In this document: piece after piece, positions 1-12,354 of the stretch | How positions within the stretch are numbered: position 1 is the stretch's first letter | Layout: every line of letters begins with the position of its first letter | Source of the DNA: Hirudinaria manillensis | Lineage: Eukaryota; Annelida; Clitellata; Hirudinida; Hirudinidae | Direction of reading: 5' to 3' | Assembly: GCA_034509925.1 (NCBI GenBank) | Contig: CM067526.1 | Span: 12,168,010-12,232,009, forward strand | Length of the DNA stretch: 64,000 bases | Notes under the pieces: generated by a model | Databases searched by the model: none | What the model was told of the DNA's origin: nothing | What the model saw: only the letters and a program-made list of their open reading frames with translations | Program-made: the position numbers and the translations under genes

Positions 1-75
1 GAAATGGGTGAAAGTTTTTAGACTCTGGTCTGTTCATGCCTTTAATCAATAACACTTTCAGGTGTTTTATTTCAG

Positions 76-956
76 GGACTAAGATAAAACAGGCAGATGT
101 TGTGCTTATGGGATTTCCTCTGATGATAGATATGATGGATAGCACAAGAAAGAGTGATTTGGAAATTTATGAAAACGTGAGGAAACGTTTTTATAAAAAT
201 TCACTTGTTTTGAAGCATGCCGATTCTTTTGTTGTGATGGCAGATCACTTCTGTAAAAGGTCCAGCTATGAGCGACAGTATGCATTCTATTGGATGGTTG
301 GAAGTTGGTGAGGAAAAGAGAGCCTACAAGGCATTTGAGAAAATGTTCCAGCATATTAGTGGGGATTTTCAGGTGACCAGAGCATCAGCAGCTTTGTTGT
401 AAAACTCTGTTAACTAATGTGTTATTATTGGTTGATGGTGTTGCCAATACATATATAGACATTTTAATATCTAATTATTATTATTATGAACTGTAATGAA
501 TTTATTTTTGGGTACATCAAGGAAATAATGTCACTCTTAATAATATCAGCTATTCCTTAAACACTTGCACATATATTTATTTTTTATTAGATTTGGACAG
601 AGGAAAAAGGAGGTAAAGGATCTCCAAATTTCATAACCGGAATGGGAGGGTATCTCCAGGCACTGCTGTTTGGATATGGCGGCCTCAGGGTTTTAGATGA
701 CTCATTGAAGATTAATCCTTATATCATGGAGGATACATCATCGATAGAATGGCATGGAATCAACTACAGAGGCTGCAGCTTTAATCTTGGGATAAATAAG
801 GACAAAATTATGCACATAACTTTGACAAGAGCTGCCGAGATGGTGGAAGTGTCATTCGAAGTGGACAAGAAAGATAGAATTCCACTTAGGGAAGGTCATC
901 CCCTCATCATGAATGCGACTTTGGGATTTCTACGGGTTGAATGTAAGGTGGCTTAA
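76..956 (+). CDS. GH65 protein-glucosylgalactosylhydroxylysine glucosidase (PGGHG/ATHL1-like), 3' part
   Basis: Last three exons of a gene cut by the left edge: 76-176, 244-372 and 591-956 (stop TAA), joined by GT-AG introns with matching phase. The first exon reads GTKIKQADVVLMGFP, very like the GTEVKQADVVLLGYP segment of vertebrate PGGHG. The second reads GPAMSDSMHSIGWLEVGEE. The third has NFITGMGGYLQALLFGYGGLRV and then the C-terminal beta-sheet domain of GH65 proteins. The family removes glucose from glucosylgalactosyl-hydroxylysine of collagen. The acceptor at 243 was chosen over the AG at 254 because it is in phase with the donor at 177 and restores the family sequence (YENITSVKGPAM). 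The end is shorter than human PGGHG, lacking its long tail. N-terminal half and catalytic residues lie outside the window. The next gene is convergent. Confidence 0.88.
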
Positions 957-1711
957 CTAAATTCTCAAGTGTAATTCCAAAGATTTTTCATATAACTTTA
1001 TCATGGGACCTAAATAAATCCCCTTGCTTGCCAATTATTCTTAAATACAATCAAAGTAATCCAGGCTAACCATTTGTAAGAGCCGACTAGCTGATCAAAA
1101 TTACCTTGCCAAGTATTAATTGGGTCTCTCTAAAATTCCATTAGACTCTGGCTCTGTCTGACGCAGACAAAATAAATTTTAAAGAAGGATCCCCATTAAT
1201 CATAAAGGCAGAATCAGCACAAAATGGCTCAAGGCACTTACCCATGCTGACAAACGAACAAGTCAGAATCACGAGATCTTTACCATACAAAATTTTTATT
1301 GTAACAACAGTTACAACTAACTACTACATAAAGTTTCACCATTTCTGCATTGGTCAGATCTACTCTCAAAAGTATAATGCTAGAACATGAATTGGTCAAT
1401 CTCAAATCAAGAAATTTGCCGAAAAGCTAAATCTTGCAAAGAGATGCTGTCAAAAATAATTCCAACTTTATCATTCTCTATGGCAAAATGCCTAGCCATT
1501 CAAGTCACAAGTTTAAACTTTTAGCAAAAGCTCAAGTCGACATGATTACTGATCCAAATATAAAATAACATAAAATAAAAAATCATCAAGGCAAAGTTAG
1601 CTCCAAGAAGATGCACTGCAAAAAAAATCCAAAGCTCTACAATAGCTTCGTTTTAAGACTTAAAAAGTTGCCTCCTGATTGAATGATTCAGAGCCATTCT
1701 TTATGCAATCC
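957..1711. other. Convergent intergenic stretch / 3' UTRs
   Basis: About 750 bp between the stop of the GH65 gene and the stop of annexin 1, which face each other. It must hold both 3' UTRs. On the minus strand an AATAAA (plus-strand tttatt, 1295-1300) could serve annexin 1. No coding potential was seen. Confidence 0.6.
1013..1018 (+). terminator. Poly(A) signal AATAAA of the GH65 gene
   Basis: An AATAAA hexamer lies 57 nt after the stop codon of the GH65 gene. It is the first such hexamer downstream and is well placed for 3' end formation. Confidence 0.5.
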
Positions 1712-4700
1712 TCAGTTGTTGCCAAGGATGGCCAACAATAGCTTCCTGTAGTCTCCACTGCAATCTCCTTTGATGAATTCGGCAAGGGGCTTCCCATACT
1801 TCTTGGAGAAGCACCTGGAAATCTCCTTCAGGTCAATCTGCAAGAAGAATGGCTTTTCAAATTCACTGTTTCTTTATAAAAGAAAGACAGAAGAAAGAAT
1901 TCGAATGATGTTTGCCTGTCATTAACAAATATAAATTGAGATTAAACAATTAGAAATGTCAACACAACAAAATACTTAACAACAAAATGTCAATTTTAAT
2001 GACACAACAATCAATGATGAACAATCATGGAAAAAAAAGGTATTCTCCAAACCTCAGATCTGCTGACCATGACCCTGATGAGGGTATCATCATCAGTTCC
2101 CAGACCTTTCATGCTCTTGTAGAGTCTCTCTGCAAAGTATCCTATTGGATCCCACACATAATCAACTGCAAACAGAAATATAAACTTCATTTAACTTTAA
2201 TTGATATTAAGCTCTAGCTTAGTAGTTTAATATAATATAATTAACAAGAGAACTTAGCAAAGATTTCATCAGGGCTAATCATTTGAAGTGAATTCCTGAA
2301 AAGCACTTGTTATCATAAAACAGAATGCAAAATCATTAAGAAAATATTTGAAGCATTCTAAAGAAATCTAAAGTATAGATTAAGTAGACTAAACACAGCT
2401 AGCAATGAAACACCATAGGAGTACTTCACCATGCAACTCCTAACCAGTGATGGCAAAACTAAATGGCAACATCAAGTCTCACCAATGGCCAGGAAGCCTT
2501 CCTTCAGATCACCGCTCATCTCACTGGAGATGCTGTCAGCAATGCCCCTCTGGGTAACATCCCTGTACCTTTGGAACACTGCCTTGAGATGTGGGTAGCT
2601 CCTCGTGCAGAGGATCATGTTAAACACTGCTTCATCTGTACCCAATTGGCCAATGCCTGCCTAACAGAAGACATGTCGTTGATTTGTAAATTCTTAATAT
2701 TATAAACATAAGAGCCAATAGGGTTATAAATCATCTTTTAGTAATAATAATTTAGAATCTTCAACTAAGCCTAACTAAAAATAGGAAATTTTTTAATGTC
2801 AAATGTTAGAAATCAAATACTTGAGAGCATGATGGGAAGCATCAAAGAGAGTTATAGAGATTTCTTATGAAAACTTGAAAAAGTGATTTTCAGGAAACCA
2901 CTACAATATTCTAGTATTACAATACTCATTAACTAAGAGTTATCAAAGTAAAAGTCATTAGCTCAATCTAATTGAGGAGATAACCATCTGAATAATGCGA
3001 ATAATCTTATTACGTTACTAATTCTTGCTGATAACAACATTAAGAACAATTAATACAAATACTTAAAATTACCGCAAACTCAAAGGTGATCCCCCTGTCA
3101 AGTACTTGAGATTACTTTGACGTTGATAATGATATCCATAACTGGATGACTCAAAACTTTTGCGTTTTTTAAATATTATTTGCTTGCCTCTTCAATTACA
3201 AAAGAGCATTTGAAGAGATCCAACAATGAAATGTCAAGGAGGAAGAGGAGGAGGATGAGGCAAAGATAATGAAAAGAAATTATTAAGAAATGATTAAACA
3301 GAAATGATGCTGCAGTTACAAAACCAGCTAAGAGGCTGACTGCATCGATAAGCAAATGTCCAGAAAAATTCTTAATCATATTCCTTGATTTGCCAAATGG
3401 CTTTCTTAATCATTTATAACTATTTATGTAGTTCAGTTTTTATTTTTAAGTATTCATAAGCCAGTTGTTAAACAACCAATGTACTTTGACAGTTCATCGG
3501 ATTGAGGACTTTGGCTCATTTAGTGCTTATAAAGAGAGCTGGTTAGAATATTCAAAATGTGCATAACAATGCCAGAGGCCTTTGGCATAAGGCAAACAAT
3601 TGTACTGGTTTCAGACCAGAGGAATTATAGGAGACTGATCTAGATCAAGTATTACGTGAGAATCTTTAAATGAATTGTATTACATTCAGATAAACAAACA
3701 AGTGAATGTTTTTGACCAAAAAGTTGAAATATTAATTCACCTAAGATAAAACCCTAAATAATATTTTATTAAACCTAGATTAAATCTATGGCTGCAATTG
3801 TCATTATTGTAATTGCCCAAAAATGTCCAAAAGTATTTGGTGAAAAGCAGTCATTATCCGACAAGGAATTTTTTAATTTTTGCTTTTCAAAGCATGCCAA
3901 AGAATTCAATTATAAATTTAAAAAAAGAGAGAAATAAAATTAGCCACACTCTGGAAAGAGACCGACGAGTTCTCATGTTGTCGTGGAATTATTTCAATAT
4001 AAGAATGAAGAAGAATCTTGGAATTTAATTGCTACAAATGCTACAAATGATCATGTACTAATGATTTCCATTTGACGTGTAGACGCATTCCCAGTGGAAT
4101 TTTTAATCTGCCAACTATCTCACTAGGATGGTTGATTTTAAAGTAGTTATTTAGATTAATGAAGATACTGATATAAAAAGATTAAAAAAAAACGTTACTA
4201 TTATTAAAAGATAATATACAAGCCATATAATCTCAACTCAATAATGAAATTAATTAATAGAACCCCAAATTAATGGTAAACGAGTTAAGCAACTAACAAG
4301 TTCAATCAACAAAGCTTCAGCAACAACAGCAGTGCCAAAGCTTAGCTCATACTGACCTCTATGACTTCCTTGGTGTCCTGCTCCACCTTTCCGTGATCCA
4401 CGGACGGGTTCTCGTCCCGACTCGCGTTCACCTGCGAAACCAACAGCCTCCTGAAGTGGCCGCTGGTCTCACTCACAATGTCTTTCTCCAAGTCCCTCTT
4501 GTACACTATCAGTGGCATCAGTAATATTGTCAATAACATTAACAATGAAAACAAAATGTTTCAGGTAATTATTATATAAAAAAAATAAAATATTAAATAA
4601 AATTAAATAAAAACTAATAAAGTTGTAGGTTGGCTTTCACCAGTTACTTTTTCAGGTACCACTTTTAGTAAAGCAGCCAGATGTTTTAACTGAGATTAAG

Positions 4701-7090
4701 AATAAACTCAGATGATAACATAGATGAATATTTTCAAGTTTATATTTAAAGCGAGCATATAATACCAATAATAATTTTTTTTTTTTATCAAATTTTGGCA
4801 TAATATTTCATTAATATCAATCTTTAGTGTTTCATTTCTTCACAATAAATCCTCAAACAGGATTTAAATAAATGACAATAATAATAATAATAACAACAAC
4901 AACATGCTGTTCTTGCGAACTGATTAAAGAAAATAAATCTAACTAGACTTATATGCTTCCTTCACCATGTTGATCTCTCTATTATTCCTGGCACAAAGAA
5001 TTTCAATGAGAACCTTCTCATCGGTTCCAGGTCCCTGGAAGGAAATTAATACCAAATTAAAATAAATAAATTAATTAATTAATAATTAAAAGTTAAAATT
5101 AAATTTATGGACAATCAACGAAATAATTTTATTTGAAATGAATTAAACGAATTAAAATCAAAAAGGCTAAAATTATGAAATTAAATTTAAGAAATTGTGA
5201 CGGCTCAAAATAGCCAGATCATCTCCACCTTCATAGCATTCTTCAGTTCCCTGGCCAGGTATTCCACAGGTGGATACATCATGGCAATGATGCAGTTTTC
5301 CAGATTTCCACTCAGTTCTGACTTCAGGTCAGCAATGAGATCCTGAATGAACAAATAAAAAAAAAAGAAAATTAAAATTAAAACATGATAAAAATACAAT
5401 TTTAAATAACTTTAATGATTCCAATAACAAACTGCAACTAGTGATATTCACAGAAACGATATAAATATAACTTATAAGTTCAATAGTTTGAAATTATAAA
5501 TTACTGTAAAATTAAAAAATTAAAGATAATTAATATTGAAATCTTTGTGTTTCTCAATACTTCTAAATAAATGAGAATATCGAAGCATTTTAAGTCTTTA
5601 AATGAAATGAATAAATTATCCTTATCAAATCAAAACTAAAATCAAAACACAACGGTGGTGACAACATTAACAACAACACATGAACAGGAATCCACATATC
5701 AAGGTCAGCCACAACAGAAATGGATAAACACAAACTCACTCTTCCAAAAAGAGTCTTAAACTTCCCCTTAATTTCCTGCCTTTGGGCATTGTTGTGAGCC
5801 ACAAGAACTTTAATGATTGCCTGCTCATCAGTTCCTAAATAATATTATTTATATTTATATTAATATATCCATTTTATTTGAATAAACCTAAATCTAAAAC
5901 ATCCAAAACGGGCGTATGGACTTGACATGATAATGCATATGATAATATTTGCAATAGCATGACAACAGCTGTTGGTTATGATTGCTCGTTCGGTCATGCA
6001 ATGAAGATCTATAAACAGACGATTGCAACAGCTATGAAAATCTAATTCCAAGCATTTTAGCTCGGCTTCAGAGAGAAATTCTCGGCAGTCCAGCTGTAAC
6101 TCATATACACATCATTCTTGATAGAGCCAGAAACTAAGCTATAAGTAAATGTTTTTAAAAACAAAATGTAAACAAATGCTCAAGGAAGTCTCACCAAAGC
6201 CCTTCATGGCTTTTCGCAAATCCTGAGCGGCTTTTTCGGCATTGAAAACTTGGTTAGGAACAATCTAATGAACAAAACTAATGTGTAAACCATGGAAAAA
6301 AAAATATGCCTACTTATTTTTTTATATGAATAACAAAAGAAAATTTGTTCATCAATCCAAACATCATGAAATGGTATGTTGACAGGTCTTGATTGGCTGG
6401 AGGGAATGCTTTATAGATGATTACCATCAATATTACCGTTATCATTGATTTTATGTTTTTATCATTTTATTAAATATTATAATTACATTGCATATCTACA
6501 TTAATTTAACTAGTAACAAGAATCTCAAAATGGCTTAATGCTCAATTACATGTCAATTACTTAAGAGAACTAATGACATTACCAGGCCAATTTATTGTAA
6601 GTAACTTCTGTCAAATCCTTCATCTTTAAAACAGAATGCCCCGAGAATAATCTCCATATCTAAGATTTTGGATCTGCTTGTTTAATCAAGCTCTAAGTCA
6701 GCTTAGAACCATGAAATGACCAATTTTACTTATTATTATTTTAATAGACTGATTTTAGTAAAATCAATTTGCTTCAAATATCAACTTCAAATTTAACACG
6801 TTTATACATTATTTTGGACCTCATCCAGGATATGTATTATATTTAACTTCAATTTATGTTTTAATAAAATAATACACGAAAGTCAATGCAGAGGCAAATA
6901 ATATTATTTGAGATTAAATTTAGATTTAATTATCAATTTACAACTTATAAAACTTGATGAATGGACTCTCCCCAAAACACAACATTATCTACAATTCATA
7001 GATTAAACGCCAAAATAAACATCGTCATATGTCTAAAGTGACTAAGTAACCAAATTAATCTAGAAAAACGAAGTAACTCACAGCAGCCAT
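1712..7090 (-). CDS. Annexin 1 of the tandem cluster
   Basis: Complete four-repeat annexin of 314 aa, which would bind acidic phospholipid membranes in a calcium-dependent way. Minus-strand exons in gene order: 7082-7090 (ATG GCT GCT), 6195-6264, 5740-5834, 5229-5342, 4944-5034, 4357-4505, 2483-2660, 2053-2165, 1712-1837. All phases agree and all introns are GT-AG. Type II calcium loops: GFGTD (25-29), GPGTD (97-101), GQLGTD (about 180-185) and GLGTD (256-260), with downstream acidic residues in SELSG, SETSG, SEMSG and the final DCSGDY. The protein ends in LLLAILGNN. The N-terminal head is only MAA plus a few residues, so there is no long regulatory tail. Compared with copies 2 and 3 it is the most divergent and keeps the canonical threonine in loop I. 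Its introns are longer, notably 2661-4356. Confidence 0.95.
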
Positions 7091-7141
7091 CTTCACTGAA
7101 TAGCAATTGCAATGCAATGGTGAGCTACGCGAGTCGGCCGC

Positions 7142-7148
7142 ATTTATA
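7142..7148 (-). promoter_or_regulatory. TATA box (TATAAAT) of annexin 1
   Basis: On the minus strand TATAAATG lies about 52 nt upstream of the annexin 1 start codon, the right spacing for a TATA box followed by a roughly 25-nt leader. Copies 2 and 3 have a TATTTAAA-type element at nearly the same distance. Confidence 0.55.
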
Positions 7149-8085
7149 GTACTTGTTTGCTCAACCTGATTTAACAAATGTTTCTACATGCCGTAACTGT
7201 CATTGGAAAATTTTGACTTTTTTTTTCAAACATTTATTAACAATTAAAACTATTATGAAAATGGGCAACTTGTTCAAAAATCAACCTTTTAATTCGACAG
7301 GTAGAAGTTCCCTTGTTCACTTAACATAAATAAAATAAACCCGTTCCGAGTTTTTTGTTAAGCATCTAGTTCTTCTATTACTCTTACATTATTTTTGAGA
7401 ATGATTAAAACAGAGTTTTGAGTTATTGACTGAGCCAGAATCTTCTAAGGACATTCACATTTTTTTTTATAAAAATTTATCAATAAGGGTTGTCGATTAG
7501 AGTGTCACGGTAATGGTAATATTGCGGATTTAATACAGATTAACGGGATCGCAATGTCAACTAAAAGACACTAGAAGCTCGCCTTATAGAGGATGTCCCA
7601 TTAACCTGACTAAATTTGTTTTATTGAATTTATCAGTGGGATGCAGATGTTAGTAGTTAGTAATCAACTACCTCCTAATATTCTGGAGGGGTAACTAAAT
7701 CACAGCTTCAGCTTTGAGTTTCTAAGAATCACTCTTTTAAAAAATGTAATGTTACATTTTTTTTCTTCTGTCCCGAAGATTTATTCTTACGCATGTTTTT
7801 GTCATCATTTAACAAACATTCTCCAGCAACTCATTTTTGAAATTGGTAAAGTTGCGCAGTCGCAGTACAGATTTTCTACATATGTAACTAAAATAAATAG
7901 AAATTGTTTAAACACTAAAGGACATCCAAATTATATAATTTTGCTATTTATTTTTCATTTGAAGTGACTTGAACGGAAGAATTCCAAAAAATACTCAAAA
8001 GCCAAGTAGTTCGAATTCGAAAACTTATACTAAAACTTTAATTTATTAAAATATTTTCGTGGTTAGTAGACTATATTTCACCAGG
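7149..8085. other. Intergenic, annexin 1 to annexin 2
   Basis: AT-rich spacer. From about 7745 to 7830 it matches 12025-12110 (shared string CCCGAAGATTTATTCTTA followed by aacaaacattctcc), so the tandem duplication unit begins in this 3' flank. A minus-strand AATAAA (plus-strand tttatt, 8042-8047) lies 39 nt past the annexin 2 stop. No gene seen. Confidence 0.6.
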
Positions 8086-10972
8086 TTAGGCACTTTCACC
8101 GATAATGGCCAACAGAAGCATCTTGTAATCGCCACTGCAATCTCCCTCGATGAATTCTTTGAGGGACTTGCCATACTTCTTTTGGAAAGATTTTTTAATC
8201 TCCTTCAGATCAATCTGCCAAAAACAACTATTAAGTTTAGTCAATGATTCACCGTTTTCTACATTGCATTATTATAATACTTTGATCTCAGTATGCATAT
8301 GTGTGTATTTCTCACCTCAGATCTACTGACTATCACTCTAATGAGAGTTTTATCATCGGTTCCTAAGCCCTTCATGCTCTTGTAGAGTCTCTGCGCATAG
8401 TACCCTATGGGATCCTCAATAAAGTCAACTGAAAACAGAAGCAGAAAAAAAATCAACTTGATATGATAACAATAAACATATATCTCCCCGCCAACCTCTC
8501 AATTACCATAACACAATTATTATTATTCAACAATGCTTTAAACTCTAATTCCAAGATGATGCCACATCAACCCACCTAAGGCAAGGAAACCTTCTTTTAA
8601 ATCGCCGCTCATCTCAGAGGAGATACTGTCAGAAATGCTCTTCTGGGTGACATCTTTGTACTTACGAAAAACCGCCTTTAGATGAGGGAAACTTCTAGAA
8701 CAAAAGATCATGTTGAATACGGCTTCGTCTGTTCCCACCTGACCAATGCCTGCCTGTTGGAGAAATTTCGAAATGCAATTACATTCGTTATTCATTATTA
8801 CTCAAAACTGTTGAGAATAATGTTAGCAGAAATTTTAGCTGAATATTTACTAATTTTTTTTAGAATGAACCTCCCATTGCATTTGTTAAACCATTTTAGG
8901 ATAAAATAAAATTATAGGAATTTTAGTTAGATTGAATAAACAGTTAATTTTATAATTGACGAAAATCTAAATAAAACATCCTTATTTTGTTAAGAAATAA
9001 AAGCGGTCTTCTCAATCCTAAATTGCTAGCTTAACAGGCAAAAAAAAGTTCTCGAATATCATGTTTCAGACTGAACAAACAAGTTTATTATCTCTAATGA
9101 ACCACTGTTTTATAAATTGTTCCCACTGCGCTATAATTACTCCCTCAGTAATTATTACTTTTACTGGTAAAAGCAAATATAGAAATTTAATTGATATTAA
9201 TAATGGTAGCATTATCTCTCAGTGCCCTGTTCATTAACGATTGCAGTCCCAAAAGTAGCAATTAACATCTACTTATGACTAATGATAAGGGTCATTTACC
9301 TTACAATCACTTCTTCTCATATGATATAGTCACATGACGAATGGTAGGATAGTTTAGATTGAGTAATGTGTTTAAATGTCTGGCAATGTCTGGCAATGTC
9401 TGGCAACAAATTATTTATAAAAATACCAGCAATTGCTTGCATCCTATTTATTAATTCTCATTTCCACTTACAAATTGTGTGGCAGTGATTAACGGTGAAA
9501 AGCAAAAGAACTCACAGTAATTAACTGATTCGTATCCTGTTCCACCTTTCTGTATTCCACTGTGCTGCTCTCATCACGACCAGCGTTGACCTGGGATACC
9601 AGGAGACTCTTAAAGTGTCCGCTTGTGTCACTCACAATGTCTTTCTCCAATTCTCTCTTGATGTCTGTAAAATAACAAAGAATGGAAGTACGTGCATAAG
9701 TGATACACATACATCAGAATGCTTGTTATACTGTTAATAATTAGATGGTGCTCAGTCTCTATAATTAAAAGTCAACATGATACTAGAGAAAATTAAAACT
9801 TAAGCACTGACTCTCACAACAATTAGTAGTCAATTTAGATAGGATATTTGTCTAACGTGTCTTATAGGCCAACTTCAGTAAGCTGATATCCTTGTTAGTC
9901 CTGGCACAAAGAATTTCGATCAGAGCATTCTCGTCAGTTCCGAGACCCTAGAAGTTTCCATGTCATTTTTAAAATGTTATAATTGGCATTGGAAGCAGAT
10001 GAACAGACCTTCATGGCATTACTGAGTTCTCTGGCCAGGTACTCATTGGGAGGATACATCATGGCAACTATGCAGTCTTCAAGATTTCCCTTCAACTCTG
10101 ATTTCAGTTCTTCAATAAGATCCTTCAAGAATAAAAGACGAATTAATGGTAAAATGAAATTTAAAATAAACATTGCATGTATGCAATACATAAAATAATA
10201 TTTAATTAGGTGAATGGAGATATCAGTATTTTTCAATATGATTCTATTTTGTAAGATTTTCTTAATACAAGTATAAATTAAATTTTCATTCTAAATCTGC
10301 AAAATTCAATTAATCATACAATATGTAAATAGCATAACAACACAATTAGGCTTACCTTTCCAAAGAGAGCCTTGAACTTTGTCCTTATCTCCTGCCTTTG
10401 TTTATTGTTGTGACTGACAAGAATTTTTATGATAGCCTTTTCATCAGCACCTAAATTATATTTAACATATTTAACTATAACATAGCAAGGCATAACATGT
10501 AAAAGTAAGATTGAGTTCGAGGTATGAGACACTTTGAAAAGTTAAGACTCACCAAGGCCTTTCATGGCCTTCTGCAAGTCTTGAGCTGCCTTTTCAGCAT
10601 TGAAGTTGTTGCTAGGAACAATCTAATTTGAAAAAATAAGTTTTCAATAAATTGCAAATTTAATTTTTGGAACTTTAACATTGAATCGACGATCACTTAT
10701 AGTCACTTAAAATTTACATAAATAGGAACACAATTTTAACTCATTAAAATCTGATTAAAATGTAAGAGTGATAATAGTATATACAGATGATAAATGACTT
10801 ATTTTGTTAATTACAGTAATAATAATAATAATATAAATTTATATAGAATAATATTATTATTAATATTTATATTTGATAGAATACCTTTAAAATATTGTAT
10901 AATAATTATTATTATAATAATAATTTGTCTTTATAATAAACTTATAAAAGCTATTCAGCTCACCGTCGCCAT
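8086..10972 (-). CDS. Annexin 2 of the tandem cluster
   Basis: Complete 315-aa annexin. Exons in gene order: 10964-10972 (ATG GCG ACG), 10553-10622, 10356-10450, 10009-10122, 9857-9947, 9516-9664, 8576-8753, 8316-8428, 8086-8214. Exon sizes match annexin 1 except a last exon 3 nt longer; all introns are GT-AG. Repeats I to IV carry GLGAD, GLGTD, GQVGTD and GLGTD loops. Repeat I therefore has alanine where the consensus type II loop has threonine, and SELKG instead of SELSG. The C terminus is [10 protein letters not shown]. It is nearly collinear with annexin 3 at nucleotide level, flanks included, which indicates a recent duplication. Confidence 0.95.
9375..9406. repeat. Three tandem copies of a 10-mer (aatgtctggc)
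   Basis: A perfect triplicate decamer inside an annexin 2 intron; the corresponding annexin 3 intron does not show it. It looks like a small private expansion. Confidence 0.8.
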
Positions 10973-11017
10973 CCTTAAACGAATCTTTAATCGCCAATTT
11001 AATAAAAGTTGTATCCC

Positions 11018-11026
11018 TTTTAAATA
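11018..11026 (-). promoter_or_regulatory. TATA-like element of annexin 2
   Basis: Minus-strand GGGTATTTAAAAGGG lies about 46 nt upstream of the annexin 2 ATG. The GAGCGGGTATTTAAA block is conserved upstream of annexin 3 at nearly the same distance, supporting a core promoter function. Confidence 0.55.
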
Positions 11027-12354
11027 CCCGCTCGCTTATCGTATAACATTTCAAGCCGTTAAGGCAATCAAACATGACTCAAGTGAAGCATAACAATTAG
11101 CATTAATTATTTGACTTATATTAACTTATATTAAATTAAGATTTATCGGAATTCAAAATGACGAAACGAATACAATATGAAAGCAAAGGAATTAATTGAT
11201 CTAGAAATATTTAAAATATGAAATGATTTTTTTTTCATTTTTTGTTTTTTTCCGGACAAATTAATAATTAACTTTAATTGATTAATCGACAAAGCCTCTT
11301 TTATCATTCAGATGAGCCAATTTAATAAAATTTCAGAGTTTCACAATCTCGACTTCAGTAATTCAAAAGTCCATGGAACGCGGTATTTCAAAATCTAGTA
11401 TACTTTGAATAACCTCTGCTAATCGTTAACATCTTCATGACATGAAAGAACAACAACATCAGTTTCCTTCCTCTAAGACTTTAATCAATATCTACTGCAA
11501 AACTATGATCAATCGTCAGGTGTGTTTTTACAACAATTTCAATGTTTAAGCAAAAACCACAAAATATTGAGCAATATAATGCTTAAGGTCACCTGCAATT
11601 CATTTCTTCAATTCTATCTGAGAACGTCGGAATAAATTATTTATTAATTTCTTAACCAATTCATGTATTAGCCATAAAAAATATATGACGAAAATTCATA
11701 GATAAAATATGATAGACTAGTATTATGCGAAGACTTATGTACAACAAATTGACCAATCATTCATATTTATAACTGCGGTTAATTATCTTTTCGCCAGATG
11801 TTCAAATTAATTTTTTTCCTTCAACAAAAGGAAAATTGGAAACTTGGTCTTTAAAGTTGAAAACATTGAAGGGTTTCTTGGAACGCGGTATTTCAAAAAG
11901 ATTTAGGATAGAACTAGCTAATCGAACTGTCTCCTATCCGCCTGAACGAGTAATTAAATCCCTTATTCAGCATTTGATTAACTTAGAATCATCTTTGAGA
12001 AAATTTAAAGTTATATTATATTTTTTTATGTCCCGAAGATTTATTCTTAAGCATGTTTTTGTAATCATTTAACAAACATTCTCCTACAGCTTATTTTTTT
12101 AAATTTGGAACGTTAGCAACCTTTCTATAACTGGAATGTGAAATTAACAAAAGTTATTCGAACATCAAAAAAACATCTAAATTATATGTTTTTGCTATTT
12201 ATTTTAATCAATGTCTTGATTGGAAGAATTAAACAAAATTCGAAGAAGCCAAATAATCAAAAATAGTAAAATGGCCAAAAGGCCGAATTCGAAAACTTAT
12301 GCTAAAACCTTAATCTAATAAAATAATTTCGTCAGTAGACTACATTTCAATAGG
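11027..12354. other. Intergenic, annexin 2 to annexin 3
   Basis: About 1.3 kb, AT-rich. The 11560-11760 part (containing GAGAACGTCGGAATAAATTA) matches 16470-16680 upstream of annexin 3. The string GGAACGCGGTATTTCAAAA occurs at about 11375 and again at about 11880, with a degraded form near 16795. No coding sequence supported. Confidence 0.6.

Noticed and set aside
177..311. Read-through frame after the first GH65 exon
   Set aside because: It is intron sequence; splicing at 177 and 243 restores the family protein sequence.
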